From Paenibacillus sp. FSL R7-0273 (GTDB lineage Bacteria > Bacillota > Bacilli > Paenibacillales > Paenibacillaceae), in the NCBI RefSeq assembly GCF_000758625.1, contig NZ_CP009283.1, positions 1,127,501 to 1,191,500 on the forward strand: a DNA stretch of 64,000 nucleotides. Reading direction: 5' to 3'. Shown piece after piece: positions 53,539 to 62,639 of the stretch (the stretch's first letter is position 1; every line of letters starts with the position of its first letter). A program made the position numbers and the translations under genes. The notes under the pieces were generated by a model. That model had not been told where the DNA came from, ran no database searches, and was given only the letters and a program-made list of their open reading frames with translations.

Positions 53539-54723
53539 ATGATGTGGAATTTGCTTGTGGTGGAGGATGAGACCATAGTCAGGCTGGGCCTTAGATATAT
53601 GCTGAACTGGGATGAGCTGGAAATCGCCTGGAAGGCAGAGGCCTCGAACGGGCTTGAAGCGCTCAAGGTGCTTGCGGAGGAGGAGATCCATATCGTAATG
53701 ACGGATATCCGCATGCCGGGTATGGACGGCCTTGAGCTGGCGCGCCGGATTAAAGAGCAGTACGGCAGGGTGCAGATTATTTTTTTCAGCAGCTTTGAGG
53801 ATTTCCCTTATGTCAAGGAAGCCGTACGGATTGGAGTCGTGGATTATCTGCATAAGCCGACGATGGCGGAGGAGGAAATTGCGGCTGCCCTGCGCAAAGC
53901 GGCGGCGACGCTGGAGGAGCTTCACCAGCAGGAGCAGCCGCAGGGCTATACAGATAAAGACCGTGAGAGCCTGCTGCTGGAGCTGCTTACAGCAGGTGAG
54001 CCGCCGGCTGATTGTGCGCAGAGGTGGCAGCAGCTTGGGCTGGAGCAGCGTTACGGCCGGGGCTGGCAGCTTGCAGTGCTGCGTATGGCAGAGGGGAGTG
54101 CCGCGGAAACGGCCGGCCAGGCCCGGTTTATGTCCTTCCGCTATTACCTGGAGGAGTACATTTCCCGTGAATGGGGCGGCCAGCTGCTTAACACGGAAGA
54201 CAGGGAACTGGTCTGGCTGCTGCCGCTGGATGCAGCGCAGGCGGACGCCGGAGCGCTGCGGGGTGATCTGGAGCAGCTCAACCAGGGGCTGGATAAAATG
54301 CTCGGCATCCGCCTCGCCTACACCTGCAGCGGGATTCACCGGACAGCGTGTGAGCTGCCGGAAGCTTACAGGGCTGCTGCCGCGCAGGAACCGGAAACCG
54401 GCGGAAGACTTAGCGGAGTGATCCGGCTGGCGACGGCTTTTATTGATGAGCATCTGCTGGAGGATCTTACGCTTGCCCGTACGGCGGAACAGATACATGT
54501 CAGTGTCAGTCACCTGAGCCGCCTGTTTCTCAAGGAGACCGGGCAGCATTTCAATGAATATGTGACGGCCAAAAAAATGCTGCTGGCCCGCAGGCTGCTG
54601 CGTGAGAGCAACGATAAGGTGTACGAGGTGGCGGAAAAGCTGGGCTATGCGAACCCGCATTATTTCAGTAAATTGTTCAAAGATGACACCGGGTTGACAC
54701 CGCTGGAATTCCGCAATCAATAG
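53539..54723 (+). CDS. Response regulator with AraC-type DNA-binding domain (YesN family)
   Basis: A 394-residue regulator. The receiver domain (1-120) has acidic residues in VVEDE, the phospho-accepting Asp56 in MTDIRMPGMDG and Lys106 in YLHKPT. A variable middle domain (about 135-290) precedes the AraC double helix-turn-helix (about 295-394; HVSVSHLSRLFLKETGQHF and LGYANPHYFSKLFKDDTGLTP). ATG 53539 is used: GGGGGAG is five bases upstream, while the GTG at 53533 overlaps the kinase stop. Its expected target is the ABC importer operon starting at 54924. Confidence 0.93.
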   Translation: MMWNLLVVEDETIVRLGLRYMLNWDELEIAWKAEASNGLEALKVLAEEEIHIVMTDIRMPGMDGLELARRIKEQYGRVQIIFFSSFEDFPYVKEAVRIGVVDYLHKPTMAEEEIAAALRKAAATLEELHQQEQPQGYTDKDRESLLLELLTAGEPPADCAQRWQQLGLEQRYGRGWQLAVLRMAEGSAAETAGQARFMSFRYYLEEYISREWGGQLLNTEDRELVWLLPLDAAQADAGALRGDLEQLNQGLDKMLGIRLAYTCSGIHRTACELPEAYRAAAAQEPETGGRLSGVIRLATAFIDEHLLEDLTLARTAEQIHVSVSHLSRLFLKETGQHFNEYVTAKKMLLARRLLRESNDKVYEVAEKLGYANPHYFSKLFKDDTGLTPLEFRNQ

Positions 54724-54923
54724 CGTTGCACGGAAATAGCAAATTTTTGCGCTAATAAGCAATTTTCATCTATTTTTCCGCCGGCTTCAGCTTTTGGAGC
54801 CTGCAGAGGCTATTAAGTAAGCAATAAATAGCTGTAAAGCAGCAAGTTAATACGGTATTTAACCTGACGCATAAACGGTAATATGGGTTTAAGAAATTTA
54901 CTTTATGTCAGGGAGGCTAACAT

Positions 54924-56216
54924 ATGAGTGGGAAAAAGGGGTTCTGGCGGTCATCGTTATGGAGTCTCAGTCTATTGGCCGTTCTTGCCGGCTGCGGCAG
55001 CAATGCCGCATCGGACAGCAACAGTGCAGCGGCGGGGACAGCAACAAATGCTGCAGGCAGCGGGGCTGATAAAGAGCCGATGGTGCTGAAGCTGACAACC
55101 TGGAATCCGGTCAGCCAGACGGTGGTTGATAAATTCCAGGAAAAGTATCCTTACATCACGATCGAGCATGACAAGGTCTATGACCAGTTCCGCGAAATCA
55201 TCCGTACCCGGATTGTCTCAAAGTCCGATATGGATATGCTCTGGCTGTTCCCTAACCAGGTGGCCGAGTTCTCCAAAGAAGATGTCCTGATGGATATTAC
55301 CGGCAGCCCCTGGCTGGATAATTACCTGGAAGCAGCAGTGAAGCTGGGTACGGTGGACGGCAAAACCTATGGCGTTCCGTACAACAGCCAGCCAATCGTA
55401 ATGTTCTATAATAAAACACTGTTCGGCGAGCTTGGCCTTGAGATTCCGCAGACATGGGATGAGCTGCTCGCTGTCAGCGAACAGATTAAAGCCGGCGGCA
55501 CCGCACCTATGGTCATCGGCAGCAAGGACGGATGGGCCACCCAGTTCATCACCACTTCCCAGTTCGGCCTATACCAGCATGACAACCCGGATGTCTTCGC
55601 ACAGCTGGCCAGCGGAGAGAAGAAGTGGACCGATCCGGAGTTCAGCACTTATTTTGACGGGATGAAGGAGCTGGCGGATAAAGGCTATCTGCTGGAGAAC
55701 TCTGTCGGGCTGAGCTATGACCAGGTAGCGCAGGTGTTCAAGGAAGGCAAGGCTGCGATGTGGCCGATGGGCGAATGGGGCTACAGCGAGAACTTTGATG
55801 CCGATTTCTCCGCCTTTGAGCTTGGCGCGTTCCCGATTCCGGTTAACCGGGGCGACCAGCCGCTCGTAACGAATCTGGTATCTGATAACCTGCTGGTAGG
55901 CGTGTCCTGGAGCAAGCATCAGGAGGAGATCAAGCTGTTCATGGAATTCGTCGCAGACCCGGAAATCGCCAAAATCTGGTCCGATGAAACCAAGCAGGCC
56001 GTAACGGTCAAAGGCGGCACCTCCGATACCTACAGCCCGCTTGCCGCATCGCTGCAGCCGCTGGTGGAAGCCAGTGAAGCGCAGATTTTTCCGAGCATGA
56101 CCTCATCCATCGAGCCGGTAATGTTCCCGGTCTTCCAGCAGATTCTGCTGAAGCAGGATGTGGATACGTCCAAGCTGCTGGAGCAGCTGCAGGCTGCACA
56201 GAATAAGGATATCTAG
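54924..56216 (+). CDS. Extracellular sugar-binding lipoprotein of a second ABC importer
   Basis: A 430-residue family-1 solute-binding protein. The lipobox LAGCGSN gives lipidated Cys24; an Ala/Ser/Asn linker leads into LKLTTWNPVSQTVVDKFQEK and the hinge region YGVPYNSQPIVMFYNKTLF. It should deliver a sugar to the permeases encoded next. The upstream spacer 54724-54923 carries AT-rich sequence and is the likely site for the response regulator. CAGGGAGG precedes ATG. The downstream hairpin at 56262 probably limits read-through so that more binding protein is made. Confidence 0.93.
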   Translation: MSGKKGFWRSSLWSLSLLAVLAGCGSNAASDSNSAAAGTATNAAGSGADKEPMVLKLTTWNPVSQTVVDKFQEKYPYITIEHDKVYDQFREIIRTRIVSKSDMDMLWLFPNQVAEFSKEDVLMDITGSPWLDNYLEAAVKLGTVDGKTYGVPYNSQPIVMFYNKTLFGELGLEIPQTWDELLAVSEQIKAGGTAPMVIGSKDGWATQFITTSQFGLYQHDNPDVFAQLASGEKKWTDPEFSTYFDGMKELADKGYLLENSVGLSYDQVAQVFKEGKAAMWPMGEWGYSENFDADFSAFELGAFPIPVNRGDQPLVTNLVSDNLLVGVSWSKHQEEIKLFMEFVADPEIAKIWSDETKQAVTVKGGTSDTYSPLAASLQPLVEASEAQIFPSMTSSIEPVMFPVFQQILLKQDVDTSKLLEQLQAAQNKDI

Positions 56217-56261
56217 AGTCTCTTAGACAACTGAAACCAACACACGAATCAGAAAAGAATA

Positions 56262-56315
56262 GGCGAAGGCTCAGAACAAGGACAGCTCTGTCTTTCGCCG
56301 GCTTTTCTTTTTTTT
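56262..56315 (+). terminator. Intercistronic terminator/attenuator between binding protein and permease
   Basis: GGCGAA (56262-56267) pairs with TTCGCC (56294-56299), with an inner GACAGCTCTGTC-type stem, followed by GGCTTTTCTTTTTTTT. It has a clear T run, so partial termination is expected. Confidence 0.65.
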
Positions 56316-56347
56316 ACCCATTTTGGGGTAAGAAACGGAGGCGCAAC

Positions 56348-57229
56348 ATGAAATTCATGAATTTCCGCAACTATATACTGTTCATTCTACCAGCGCTTCT
56401 CATCTATCTGCTGTTTTTTGCCGGACCGATCTTCAGCGGCCTGTATTACGGATTCACGGACTGGAACGGCTTTTCGTTTAAGGCGGATTGGGTGGGGCTG
56501 GAGAACTTCCGCGAGGCTTTCCGTGATCCGCTGCTGCTCACCGCGCTGAAAAATATGCTCATTCTCTCGGTTGTCGTTATCGTGCTGCAGCACAGCTTTT
56601 CGATTCTGCTGGCCGTGCTGCTTGACCAGAAGCTTAAAGGGATTGTCTGGATGCGGGCGGTTATTTTCTTCCCGGTCATTCTGAACACCGTCGTAATCGG
56701 GTATGTGTGGAGCTACATGTATGCACCGATGGTCGGGTTTTTGCCGAAGTTTTTTGACGCGATCGGTTTACACGGACTGGCCGCCCTGGACTGGCTGGGT
56801 GACCCGAAGCTGGCGATTTATGCAATTGCGCTCGTCATGGTCTGGCAGTACACAGGCTACTCGATGATGATCTATCTGGCTGGCCTGCAATCGGTTTCGG
56901 GTGAAATCTATGAGGCTGCGAGCATTGACGGTGCCGGGCCCTGGAACAAATTCTGGCGGGTCACTCTGCCGCTGCTGATTCCGTCCATTATTGTGAACAC
57001 CGTGCTGTCGGTTATCGGCTGCATGAAAATGTTCGAGCATGTATTCATCATGACCCAGGGCGGACCGGCCAACTCGACCCAGACCTTTGGCATCATGATC
57101 TACCAGTATGCCTTCAAAACCTCGCAAATGGGCTACGGCACCGCGATGGCGATGATTCTGTCCGTGATGATTCTGGCAGTGACCTATGTACAGATAAAAC
57201 TGCTCAGCCGTATGGAGGTGGCGAATTGA
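56348..57229 (+). CDS. Sugar ABC transporter permease, second system
   Basis: A 293-residue six-helix permease of the MalF type. The first helix is YILFILPALLIYLLFFAGP and the ATPase-coupling loop EAASIDGAGPWNKFWRVTLP. It pairs with the next permease, whose TTG start overlaps this stop. CGGAGG lies seven bases before the ATG. No ATPase gene is nearby. Confidence 0.93.
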   Translation: MKFMNFRNYILFILPALLIYLLFFAGPIFSGLYYGFTDWNGFSFKADWVGLENFREAFRDPLLLTALKNMLILSVVVIVLQHSFSILLAVLLDQKLKGIVWMRAVIFFPVILNTVVIGYVWSYMYAPMVGFLPKFFDAIGLHGLAALDWLGDPKLAIYAIALVMVWQYTGYSMMIYLAGLQSVSGEIYEAASIDGAGPWNKFWRVTLPLLIPSIIVNTVLSVIGCMKMFEHVFIMTQGGPANSTQTFGIMIYQYAFKTSQMGYGTAMAMILSVMILAVTYVQIKLLSRMEVAN

Positions 57230-58044
57230 CAACAACTCTGCAGAAAACTTCAATTTACACCGTGCTCATTGTCGCCCTGATTATCGTGCTGGTGCCGATG
57301 GCTGTGCTGGTCTCCGTCTCACTTCAGACCCCGTCGACGGTTAATCCGCTGAGCCTGCCCAAAGATCCGCAGTGGAGCAATTATTCGGAGGCCTTCAAGA
57401 CCGGTAATCTGCTGCCCTACTTCGGTAACAGTATTCTCGTATTGGTTATGACCACCGCCGCCGCAATCGGCGTTTCGGTACTGGCCGCTTACGGCCTGCA
57501 CCACGGCAAACGCTACAAATCGGATGCGATGTCGACCTTTTTCCTGATGGGCCTCATTCTGCCGGCTTTCTCCGGTACGATTCCGGCATTTCTGGTGCTG
57601 CGCCAGGTGAATCTGCTTAATACGCATATCGGGCTGTCGCTGATCCAGATTGCTTCGGGGCTGGCCCTGCCGATCTTCCTGTATGTGAATTTCTTTAAAA
57701 CCGTCCCGACAGAGATTGAAGAGGCGGCGCTGGTGGACGGCTGCGGGCCGTGGCGGACGTTTATGCAGATTATTTTTCCGCTGACCCTGCCGATTACGGC
57801 TACCTGCGTGATTGTGGTGGCGATCAATTCGTGGAATGACTTCTTCAATCCGCTGGTCTACCTGTCCTCGCCGGAAATGCGCACGCTGCCTGTCGGCCTG
57901 ATGGCCTTCAAAAGCCAATACAACACCAACTGGCCGCAGATGTTCGCCGGTGCCGCGCTGGTGGCGCTGCCGATTATCATCCTGTACCTGTTCGTACAGC
58001 GGTTCATTATTAAAGGTCTGGTGGGCGGTGCTGTTAAGGGGTAG
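57226..58044 (+). CDS. Carbohydrate ABC transporter permease, second system
   Basis: A 272-residue MalG-type permease, with EAALVDGCGPWRTFMQIIF as coupling loop and the C-terminal VQRFIIKGLVGGAVKG. The start is TTG 57226, overlapping the upstream TGA (TTGA), with GGAGGTGG seven bases before it; no ATG is available nearby. Completes the importer. The next gene, nanE, is almost 600 bases further on and may have its own promoter. Confidence 0.92.
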   Translation: MTTTLQKTSIYTVLIVALIIVLVPMAVLVSVSLQTPSTVNPLSLPKDPQWSNYSEAFKTGNLLPYFGNSILVLVMTTAAAIGVSVLAAYGLHHGKRYKSDAMSTFFLMGLILPAFSGTIPAFLVLRQVNLLNTHIGLSLIQIASGLALPIFLYVNFFKTVPTEIEEAALVDGCGPWRTFMQIIFPLTLPITATCVIVVAINSWNDFFNPLVYLSSPEMRTLPVGLMAFKSQYNTNWPQMFAGAALVALPIIILYLFVQRFIIKGLVGGAVKG

Positions 58045-58140
58045 AGGATGAGCTTGGGAATGGAGCGGGGGCAGCTTGGGGTGTGCGGATCGTTCGGGAT
58101 TGTGCTGGGGATGCGGGGGCTGGCGGGGTGCCCGGGGTGC

Positions 58141-58185
58141 GGGAAAGCCGGGAAAGCCGGGAATGCCGTGAATGCCGGGATTGGA
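58141..58185. repeat. Short 9-bp GC-rich repeats
   Basis: GGGAAAGCC, GGGAAAGCC, GGGAATGCC and GTGAATGCC follow each other in 9-bp steps, in a G-rich segment that starts at about 58060. Confidence 0.7.
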
Positions 58186-58186
58186 T

Positions 58187-58385
58187 TTAGGTGGATTTTT
58201 GTACCTTAATTCTGCTGTTTTTCGTGAATTACAGGCATTAGGTGGAAAAAAGTAATCTAATTTTGAGCTTAGTACGCGTATTGCATTAAAACTGCGGATT
58301 TAAGTGACATTTTTCCAACTAAATTCTGTTCGGGCGCATATGGAATGAATTTAGGCTGCTTTTATCCAACTAATTCCTTCATTCC
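58187..58385. repeat. Second block of the dispersed TTAGGTGGAAAAA / TTTTTCCAACTAA element
   Basis: GATTTAGGTGGATTTTT, ATTAGGTGGAAAAAAGTAA, GGATTTAAGTGACATTTTT and CCAACTAA occur within 200 bp, the same phrases as at 20790-20980 and 38308-38883. The gene-free stretch 58045-58635 otherwise shows no clear feature. Confidence 0.6.
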
Positions 58386-58635
58386 TTTCCAGCCTTTCGC
58401 AAAAAGGCCCGCTACCATCGCATAACCGGCATAACCAGTCTGCGGATTTCAACCGCGAGCGGCGGCGGGAGGTCCAAGCATTCTTTGGAAATAGCCGATC
58501 GTTTCGGGCTTAATTCTATGAGTACAGCCGAATCGGAACGCTGATCCATGGTTACCGCAGATAAAAGATAAGGGTTAACGTTCAGCTTACTGGGCAGATT
58601 CAGGTTTAAATCAATGGCTAAGGAGTGAGGGCTTA

Positions 58636-59343
58636 ATGGACGCTGGAAAAAAGGCAGCAATTCCCCTGCACGGGCTGGTCGTGTCCTGCCAGGCGCTGGA
58701 GTATGAGCCGCTTCACGGCAGCCATCACATGGCGGCTATGGCCAGGGCGGCGAAGGAGGCGGGAGCTGCAGGCATTCGCGCCGGCGGGGTGGCTGACATA
58801 AAAGCTATCAAAGAAGAAACCAGCCTGCCGGTAATCGGGCTGGTCAAACAGCAGACCGAAGGCTGTGAGGTCTACATCACGCCGACGCTGGAGGATGCGC
58901 TGGACATTCATGCCGCCGGTGCAGATATTGTAGCTATCGACGGGACAGGGAGGCCACGGCCGGACGGGCGTTCCCTGAAGGAGACGATTGCCGGACTGAA
59001 GCAGTCGGGAGTGACCGTAATGGCTGATATTGCAACGTTTGAGGAAGGGGTGCAGGCGGCGGCATGGGGGGCGGACTATGTCTCCACTACGCTGAGCGGA
59101 TATACCGCCGAGACTGCAGGCACAGAGCTTCCGGACCTTTCGCTGCTGAAAAAGCTGGCCGCTGCGCTTCCGGTTCCGGTTGTAGCCGAAGGCGGAATCT
59201 GCCGGCCGGAGCAGGCGGCAGAGGCGCTGCGCCTGGGGGCGGCCTTCGTCGTGGTCGGCTCGGCCATTACCCGCCCGCAGTGGATCGCCGGGCGGTATGT
59301 GGAGGCGATGCGCGGAGCTTCGCCTCCCGGGGGCGGGTCGTGA
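58636..59343 (+). CDS. nanE: N-acylglucosamine-6-phosphate 2-epimerase
   Basis: Converts N-acetylmannosamine 6-phosphate to N-acetylglucosamine 6-phosphate in the cytosol. The 235-residue TIM-barrel protein has GLVVSCQALEYEPLHGS at the start, catalytic Lys71 in VIGLVKQ, IDGTGRPRP, MADIATFEEG and VVAEGGICRPEQAAEAL, all NanE hallmarks. AAGGAG is well placed before the ATG. The following ROK kinase gene overlaps its stop (GTGA), consistent with a ManNAc kinase-epimerase pair. No sialic acid lyase gene is visible in the window. Confidence 0.93.
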   Translation: MDAGKKAAIPLHGLVVSCQALEYEPLHGSHHMAAMARAAKEAGAAGIRAGGVADIKAIKEETSLPVIGLVKQQTEGCEVYITPTLEDALDIHAAGADIVAIDGTGRPRPDGRSLKETIAGLKQSGVTVMADIATFEEGVQAAAWGADYVSTTLSGYTAETAGTELPDLSLLKKLAAALPVPVVAEGGICRPEQAAEALRLGAAFVVVGSAITRPQWIAGRYVEAMRGASPPGGGS

Positions 59344-60248
59344 GCCGGTATTACATCGGCGCCGACCTCGGGGGCACGGGCATCAAGGCTGCGCTGATTG
59401 ATGCCCGGGGTGTCATTGCCGCCCGCAGCAAGGCGGCAACTCCGGTCACTGAAGGCGCGGCAGGCATTCTGCGCGCGCTGAAAGACGTCATCCGCGCCCT
59501 GCTGGCCGAAGGCGCGGATGTGGGGGGCATCGGCGTCGGCAGCGCCGGGCGGATCGACGCCGCGGAAGGGATTGTCCGCTATGCAACGGACAATCTGCCG
59601 GGCTGGACCGGCATGCGGCTGGCTGAGGCGCTGACAGCCGAATTTGCCCTGCCCGCCGCGGCGGAGAACGATGCCAACGCTGCGGCGGTTGGCGAGGGCT
59701 GGCTCGGCGCAGCCGCCGGGCTGGGCAGCTTCGCGATGCTGACGCTGGGCACCGGCGTCGGCGGAGCGTTCCTTCACCGCGGCGCGCCGGTGTCCGGCAG
59801 CCAAGGGGCCGCCGGGGAGTTCGGCCATGCCGTACTCTACCCCGGCGGGCTGCCCTGCAACTGCGGGCAGCGCGGCTGCGCCGAGCAGTATCTGTCCGGC
59901 ACGGCGCTGGGCCGCCGGGCAGCGGAGGTCTTTGCCGGCTGGGACGGGCGCCGGCTGCTGGACGCTTTTGCGGCCGGGCATCCGCTGGCGGCGGGCGCGG
60001 TTGAGGCGTATCTGGATGATCTCAGCTATGCTGTGCATAACATCCAGTCGTATCTTGATCCTGCCGCCGTTATTATCGGCGGCGGGGTGGCTGACTCCCA
60101 CTCTATCTGGTGGGAGACGTGGCTAAGCAGGCTGGCGGTGTTATCCCCGCTGTCCATTAAGGTGCTGCCGGCCCGGCTTGGCAATGAGGCCGGGATGCTT
60201 GGGGCGGCTAAGCTGATTATGGATAGGGAGCAGAGCTACCCGGTGTAG
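59340..60248 (+). CDS. ROK family sugar kinase (probable N-acetylmannosamine kinase)
   Basis: A 302-residue ROK protein without an N-terminal DNA-binding domain, so an enzyme rather than a repressor. The phosphate loop is GADLGGTGIKAAL, the catalytic region AAENDANAAAVGEGW, then LGTGVGGAF. The zinc motif CNCGQRGCAEQYLSG and a further GGGVADS loop follow. The start is GTG 59340 overlapping the nanE stop; long upstream open sequence in this frame is out of phase with nanE and not coding. Pairing with NanE suggests ManNAc as substrate, while glucose or other N-acetylhexosamines remain possible. Confidence 0.9.
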   Translation: MSRYYIGADLGGTGIKAALIDARGVIAARSKAATPVTEGAAGILRALKDVIRALLAEGADVGGIGVGSAGRIDAAEGIVRYATDNLPGWTGMRLAEALTAEFALPAAAENDANAAAVGEGWLGAAAGLGSFAMLTLGTGVGGAFLHRGAPVSGSQGAAGEFGHAVLYPGGLPCNCGQRGCAEQYLSGTALGRRAAEVFAGWDGRRLLDAFAAGHPLAAGAVEAYLDDLSYAVHNIQSYLDPAAVIIGGGVADSHSIWWETWLSRLAVLSPLSIKVLPARLGNEAGMLGAAKLIMDREQSYPV

Positions 60249-60359
60249 TATGGAAAGAAAAAGGTTTTGCCAAAAGCCGGATAGAACAGGTATGGAGAAA
60301 GAATAAAGCTGCCTGACAGATTTGCCGGACTGACCCTATATATAAGGAGCGAACTGAAG

Positions 60360-61058
60360 ATGCTGTTAGAGGTTATCGCCACAACTGTAAAGGATGCGGT
60401 CACCGCCGAGCGCCACGGTGCTGACCGGATTGAGCTGATTACGGGGATGCTTGAGGGCGGCCTGACGCCCAGCCTGGGCCTGATTGAAGCGGTGCGGGAA
60501 GCTGTTTCGATTCCTGTGAGGGTGATGGTACGGCCGCATGCGCGATCCTTTTGCTATGACGCGGAGGACGTTGCCGTGATGCTGCGTGACATCCGCTACA
60601 TCCGCGCTGCGGGCGGTCTTTCACTGGTTACAGGGGTGCTCCGCGCGGACCGTTCTGTCGATGAGGAGCTGCTGGAGCGCCTGCTTGAAGCGGCAGACGG
60701 AATGGATGTGACCTTTCACCGCGCGTTTGATGAGATTCCGGATCAGCTGGAAGCACTGGACGTGTTATCCCGCTACAAGCAAATTACGGATGTGCTGACT
60801 TCCGGCAGCAAGGCTACTGCTCCGGAGGGTGCGGAGCGGATAGCTGTCCTTCAGCGTCTGGCGTCCATCCGGCATCAGCCCGCGATTCTGGCCGGCAGCG
60901 GGCTGACAGCAGAGGGGCTTAAGGATTTTTTGGAGCAAACGGCAGTAGGCAGCGTGCATTTCGGCTCTGCAGTAAGAGAGGCTGGCAGTCCGCTTAGACC
61001 GGTTGATCCCGGTCGGCTTGAGGCTGTCCGGCAGATTTTGAATTTCTGGAAGAGGTGA
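60360..61058 (+). CDS. cutC: CutC family protein
   Basis: A 232-residue TIM-barrel protein of the CutC family, first linked to copper homeostasis, though the role is disputed. Hallmarks: LEVIATTVKDAVTAERHGADRIEL, GGLTPSLGLIEAV, VMVRPHARSFCYDAED, TFHRAFDEI and LTSGSKATAPEG. AAGGAG precedes the ATG by nine bases. CutC genes often sit inside amino-sugar or glycosidase loci in Firmicutes, as here between the ROK kinase and a fucosidase, which hints at a carbohydrate-related role. Confidence 0.9.
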   Translation: MLLEVIATTVKDAVTAERHGADRIELITGMLEGGLTPSLGLIEAVREAVSIPVRVMVRPHARSFCYDAEDVAVMLRDIRYIRAAGGLSLVTGVLRADRSVDEELLERLLEAADGMDVTFHRAFDEIPDQLEALDVLSRYKQITDVLTSGSKATAPEGAERIAVLQRLASIRHQPAILAGSGLTAEGLKDFLEQTAVGSVHFGSAVREAGSPLRPVDPGRLEAVRQILNFWKR

Positions 61059-61063
61059 GCTGC

Positions 61064-62569
61064 TTGTCAAAGTCAACGCTACATGAACTGCGCAAAGCCA
61101 AAAAGCTTGAGATCAGCGCCGCTATAGAAAACGGCCCGTTCCGGGCGGAGTGGAGCTCTCTCGGTGCCTATTCGGTTCCGCGCTGGTATGAGGATGCGAA
61201 ATTCGGCATTTTCATACACTGGGGGGTGTATTCTGTGCCGGCCTTCGGGACGGAGTGGTATGCACGCAATATGTACCGTGAGGGAACTGAAGTGTATGAG
61301 CATCATGTAGCTACCTACGGTTCACCGGATACTTTTGGCTATAAGGATTTCATTCCGCAGTTTACAGCGGAGAAATTCGATGCCGAGGAATGGGCAGCCT
61401 TGTTCAAGCGGGCGGGTGCGGCGTTTGTTGTTCCCGTGGCTGAGCATCATGACGGCTTCACCATGTATGACTGCCCGTATTCCGAGTGGACCGCTGCCAA
61501 AATGGGACCGAAACGCGATATCGTCGGAGAACTTGCAGCGGCGGTACGCCGGCATTATATGACCTTCGGCGTGTCCAGCCACCGGGCGGAGAACTGGTGG
61601 TACTATAACGGCGGCCGGGATATTCCGTCCGATGTGCAGGACCCGGCATTCGCAGAGCTTTATGGCCCGGCGCAGCCTACCTACGGCGATCCGGCTTATC
61701 CGCTGCCGATTCTGCCTCCTAACGAGGAGTTTTTGGACGACTGGCTGGTGCGTACCTGTGATCTGATCGACCGTTACGGCCCGCAGCTGCTTTACTTCGA
61801 CTGGTGGATTGAACAGCCTGTCTTTAAGCCGTATCTGCAAAAGCTGGCTGCCTACTATTACAACAAAGCTGCCGAGTGGGGCCAGGGAACAGTCATCAAT
61901 TATAAATTTGATGCTTTTGCCGAGGGGACAGCCGTCTATGATATGGAACGCGGCCAGCTGGCTGATATTAATCCGGAGGTCTGGCAGACTTGTACCTCAG
62001 TTGGGGAAACGGCCTGGTGCCATATTGCCGACCATAAGTATAAGACTTCAGGGGCGATCCTCGGCGATCTGGTCGATATTGTCAGTAAAAACGGCGTCAT
62101 GCTGCTGAACGTCGGCCCGCGTGCGGACGGTACGATTCCTGAAGAGGAGCAGGCGCTGCTGCGCGAGGTGGGCGACTGGCTGGCCGTTAACGGTGAGGCC
62201 ATTTACGGCACCCGGCCGTGGAAGGTTTACGGCGAGGGGCCGACGCAAATCGTCAGCGGCACCTTCAACGATACGAAGCGCAGCCCGTTCACTGCGCAGG
62301 ATGTGCGCTTCACGGCCAGAGGCGACAAGCTGCTGTATGCCTCCGTCATGGGCTGGCCTGAGGACGGAACAGCTGTCGTCGGGACGCTGGGCAGCGGCTG
62401 CAAGCTGCTGTCAGGTGAGATCGGCAAGGTCGAGCTGCTCGGCTGGAACGAGCCGCTCGAATGGAGCCGCGAAGTGAAAGGGCTGATAGTGCAGCTGCCT
62501 GACGCTGTACGTAAGCAGGGGATTGTTGTGCTGAGGATAGAGTATACCTCCGCAGAGATAGCTAGATAG
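61064..62569 (+). CDS. Alpha-L-fucosidase, GH29
   Basis: Hydrolyses terminal alpha-L-fucose from glycans with retention. The 501-residue protein has the GH29 barrel: AKFGIFIHWGVYSVPAFGTEWYARNMY region, VPVAEHHDGFTMYD, and the expected nucleophile Asp246 in LLYFDWWIEQ; MLLNVGPRADGTIPEE closes the barrel, followed by a beta-sandwich. There is no signal peptide, so it works on imported oligosaccharides. The start is TTG 61064 with GAGGTG six bases upstream; a GTG at 61055 overlaps that site. Last gene of nanE-ROK-cutC-fucosidase. Confidence 0.92.
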   Translation: MSKSTLHELRKAKKLEISAAIENGPFRAEWSSLGAYSVPRWYEDAKFGIFIHWGVYSVPAFGTEWYARNMYREGTEVYEHHVATYGSPDTFGYKDFIPQFTAEKFDAEEWAALFKRAGAAFVVPVAEHHDGFTMYDCPYSEWTAAKMGPKRDIVGELAAAVRRHYMTFGVSSHRAENWWYYNGGRDIPSDVQDPAFAELYGPAQPTYGDPAYPLPILPPNEEFLDDWLVRTCDLIDRYGPQLLYFDWWIEQPVFKPYLQKLAAYYYNKAAEWGQGTVINYKFDAFAEGTAVYDMERGQLADINPEVWQTCTSVGETAWCHIADHKYKTSGAILGDLVDIVSKNGVMLLNVGPRADGTIPEEEQALLREVGDWLAVNGEAIYGTRPWKVYGEGPTQIVSGTFNDTKRSPFTAQDVRFTARGDKLLYASVMGWPEDGTAVVGTLGSGCKLLSGEIGKVELLGWNEPLEWSREVKGLIVQLPDAVRKQGIVVLRIEYTSAEIAR

Positions 62570-62639
62570 TTAAACGACCATGGAGAGGCGTCTGTGCGTA
62601 GTGCGGGGGCAGGTGTTAGGTGGGAATCAGAGCAGACAT

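Noticed and set aside
59064..59339. Upstream extension of the ROK kinase frame
   Set aside because: It overlaps nanE in another frame, has low-complexity composition, and the ROK domain starts at GTG 59340.
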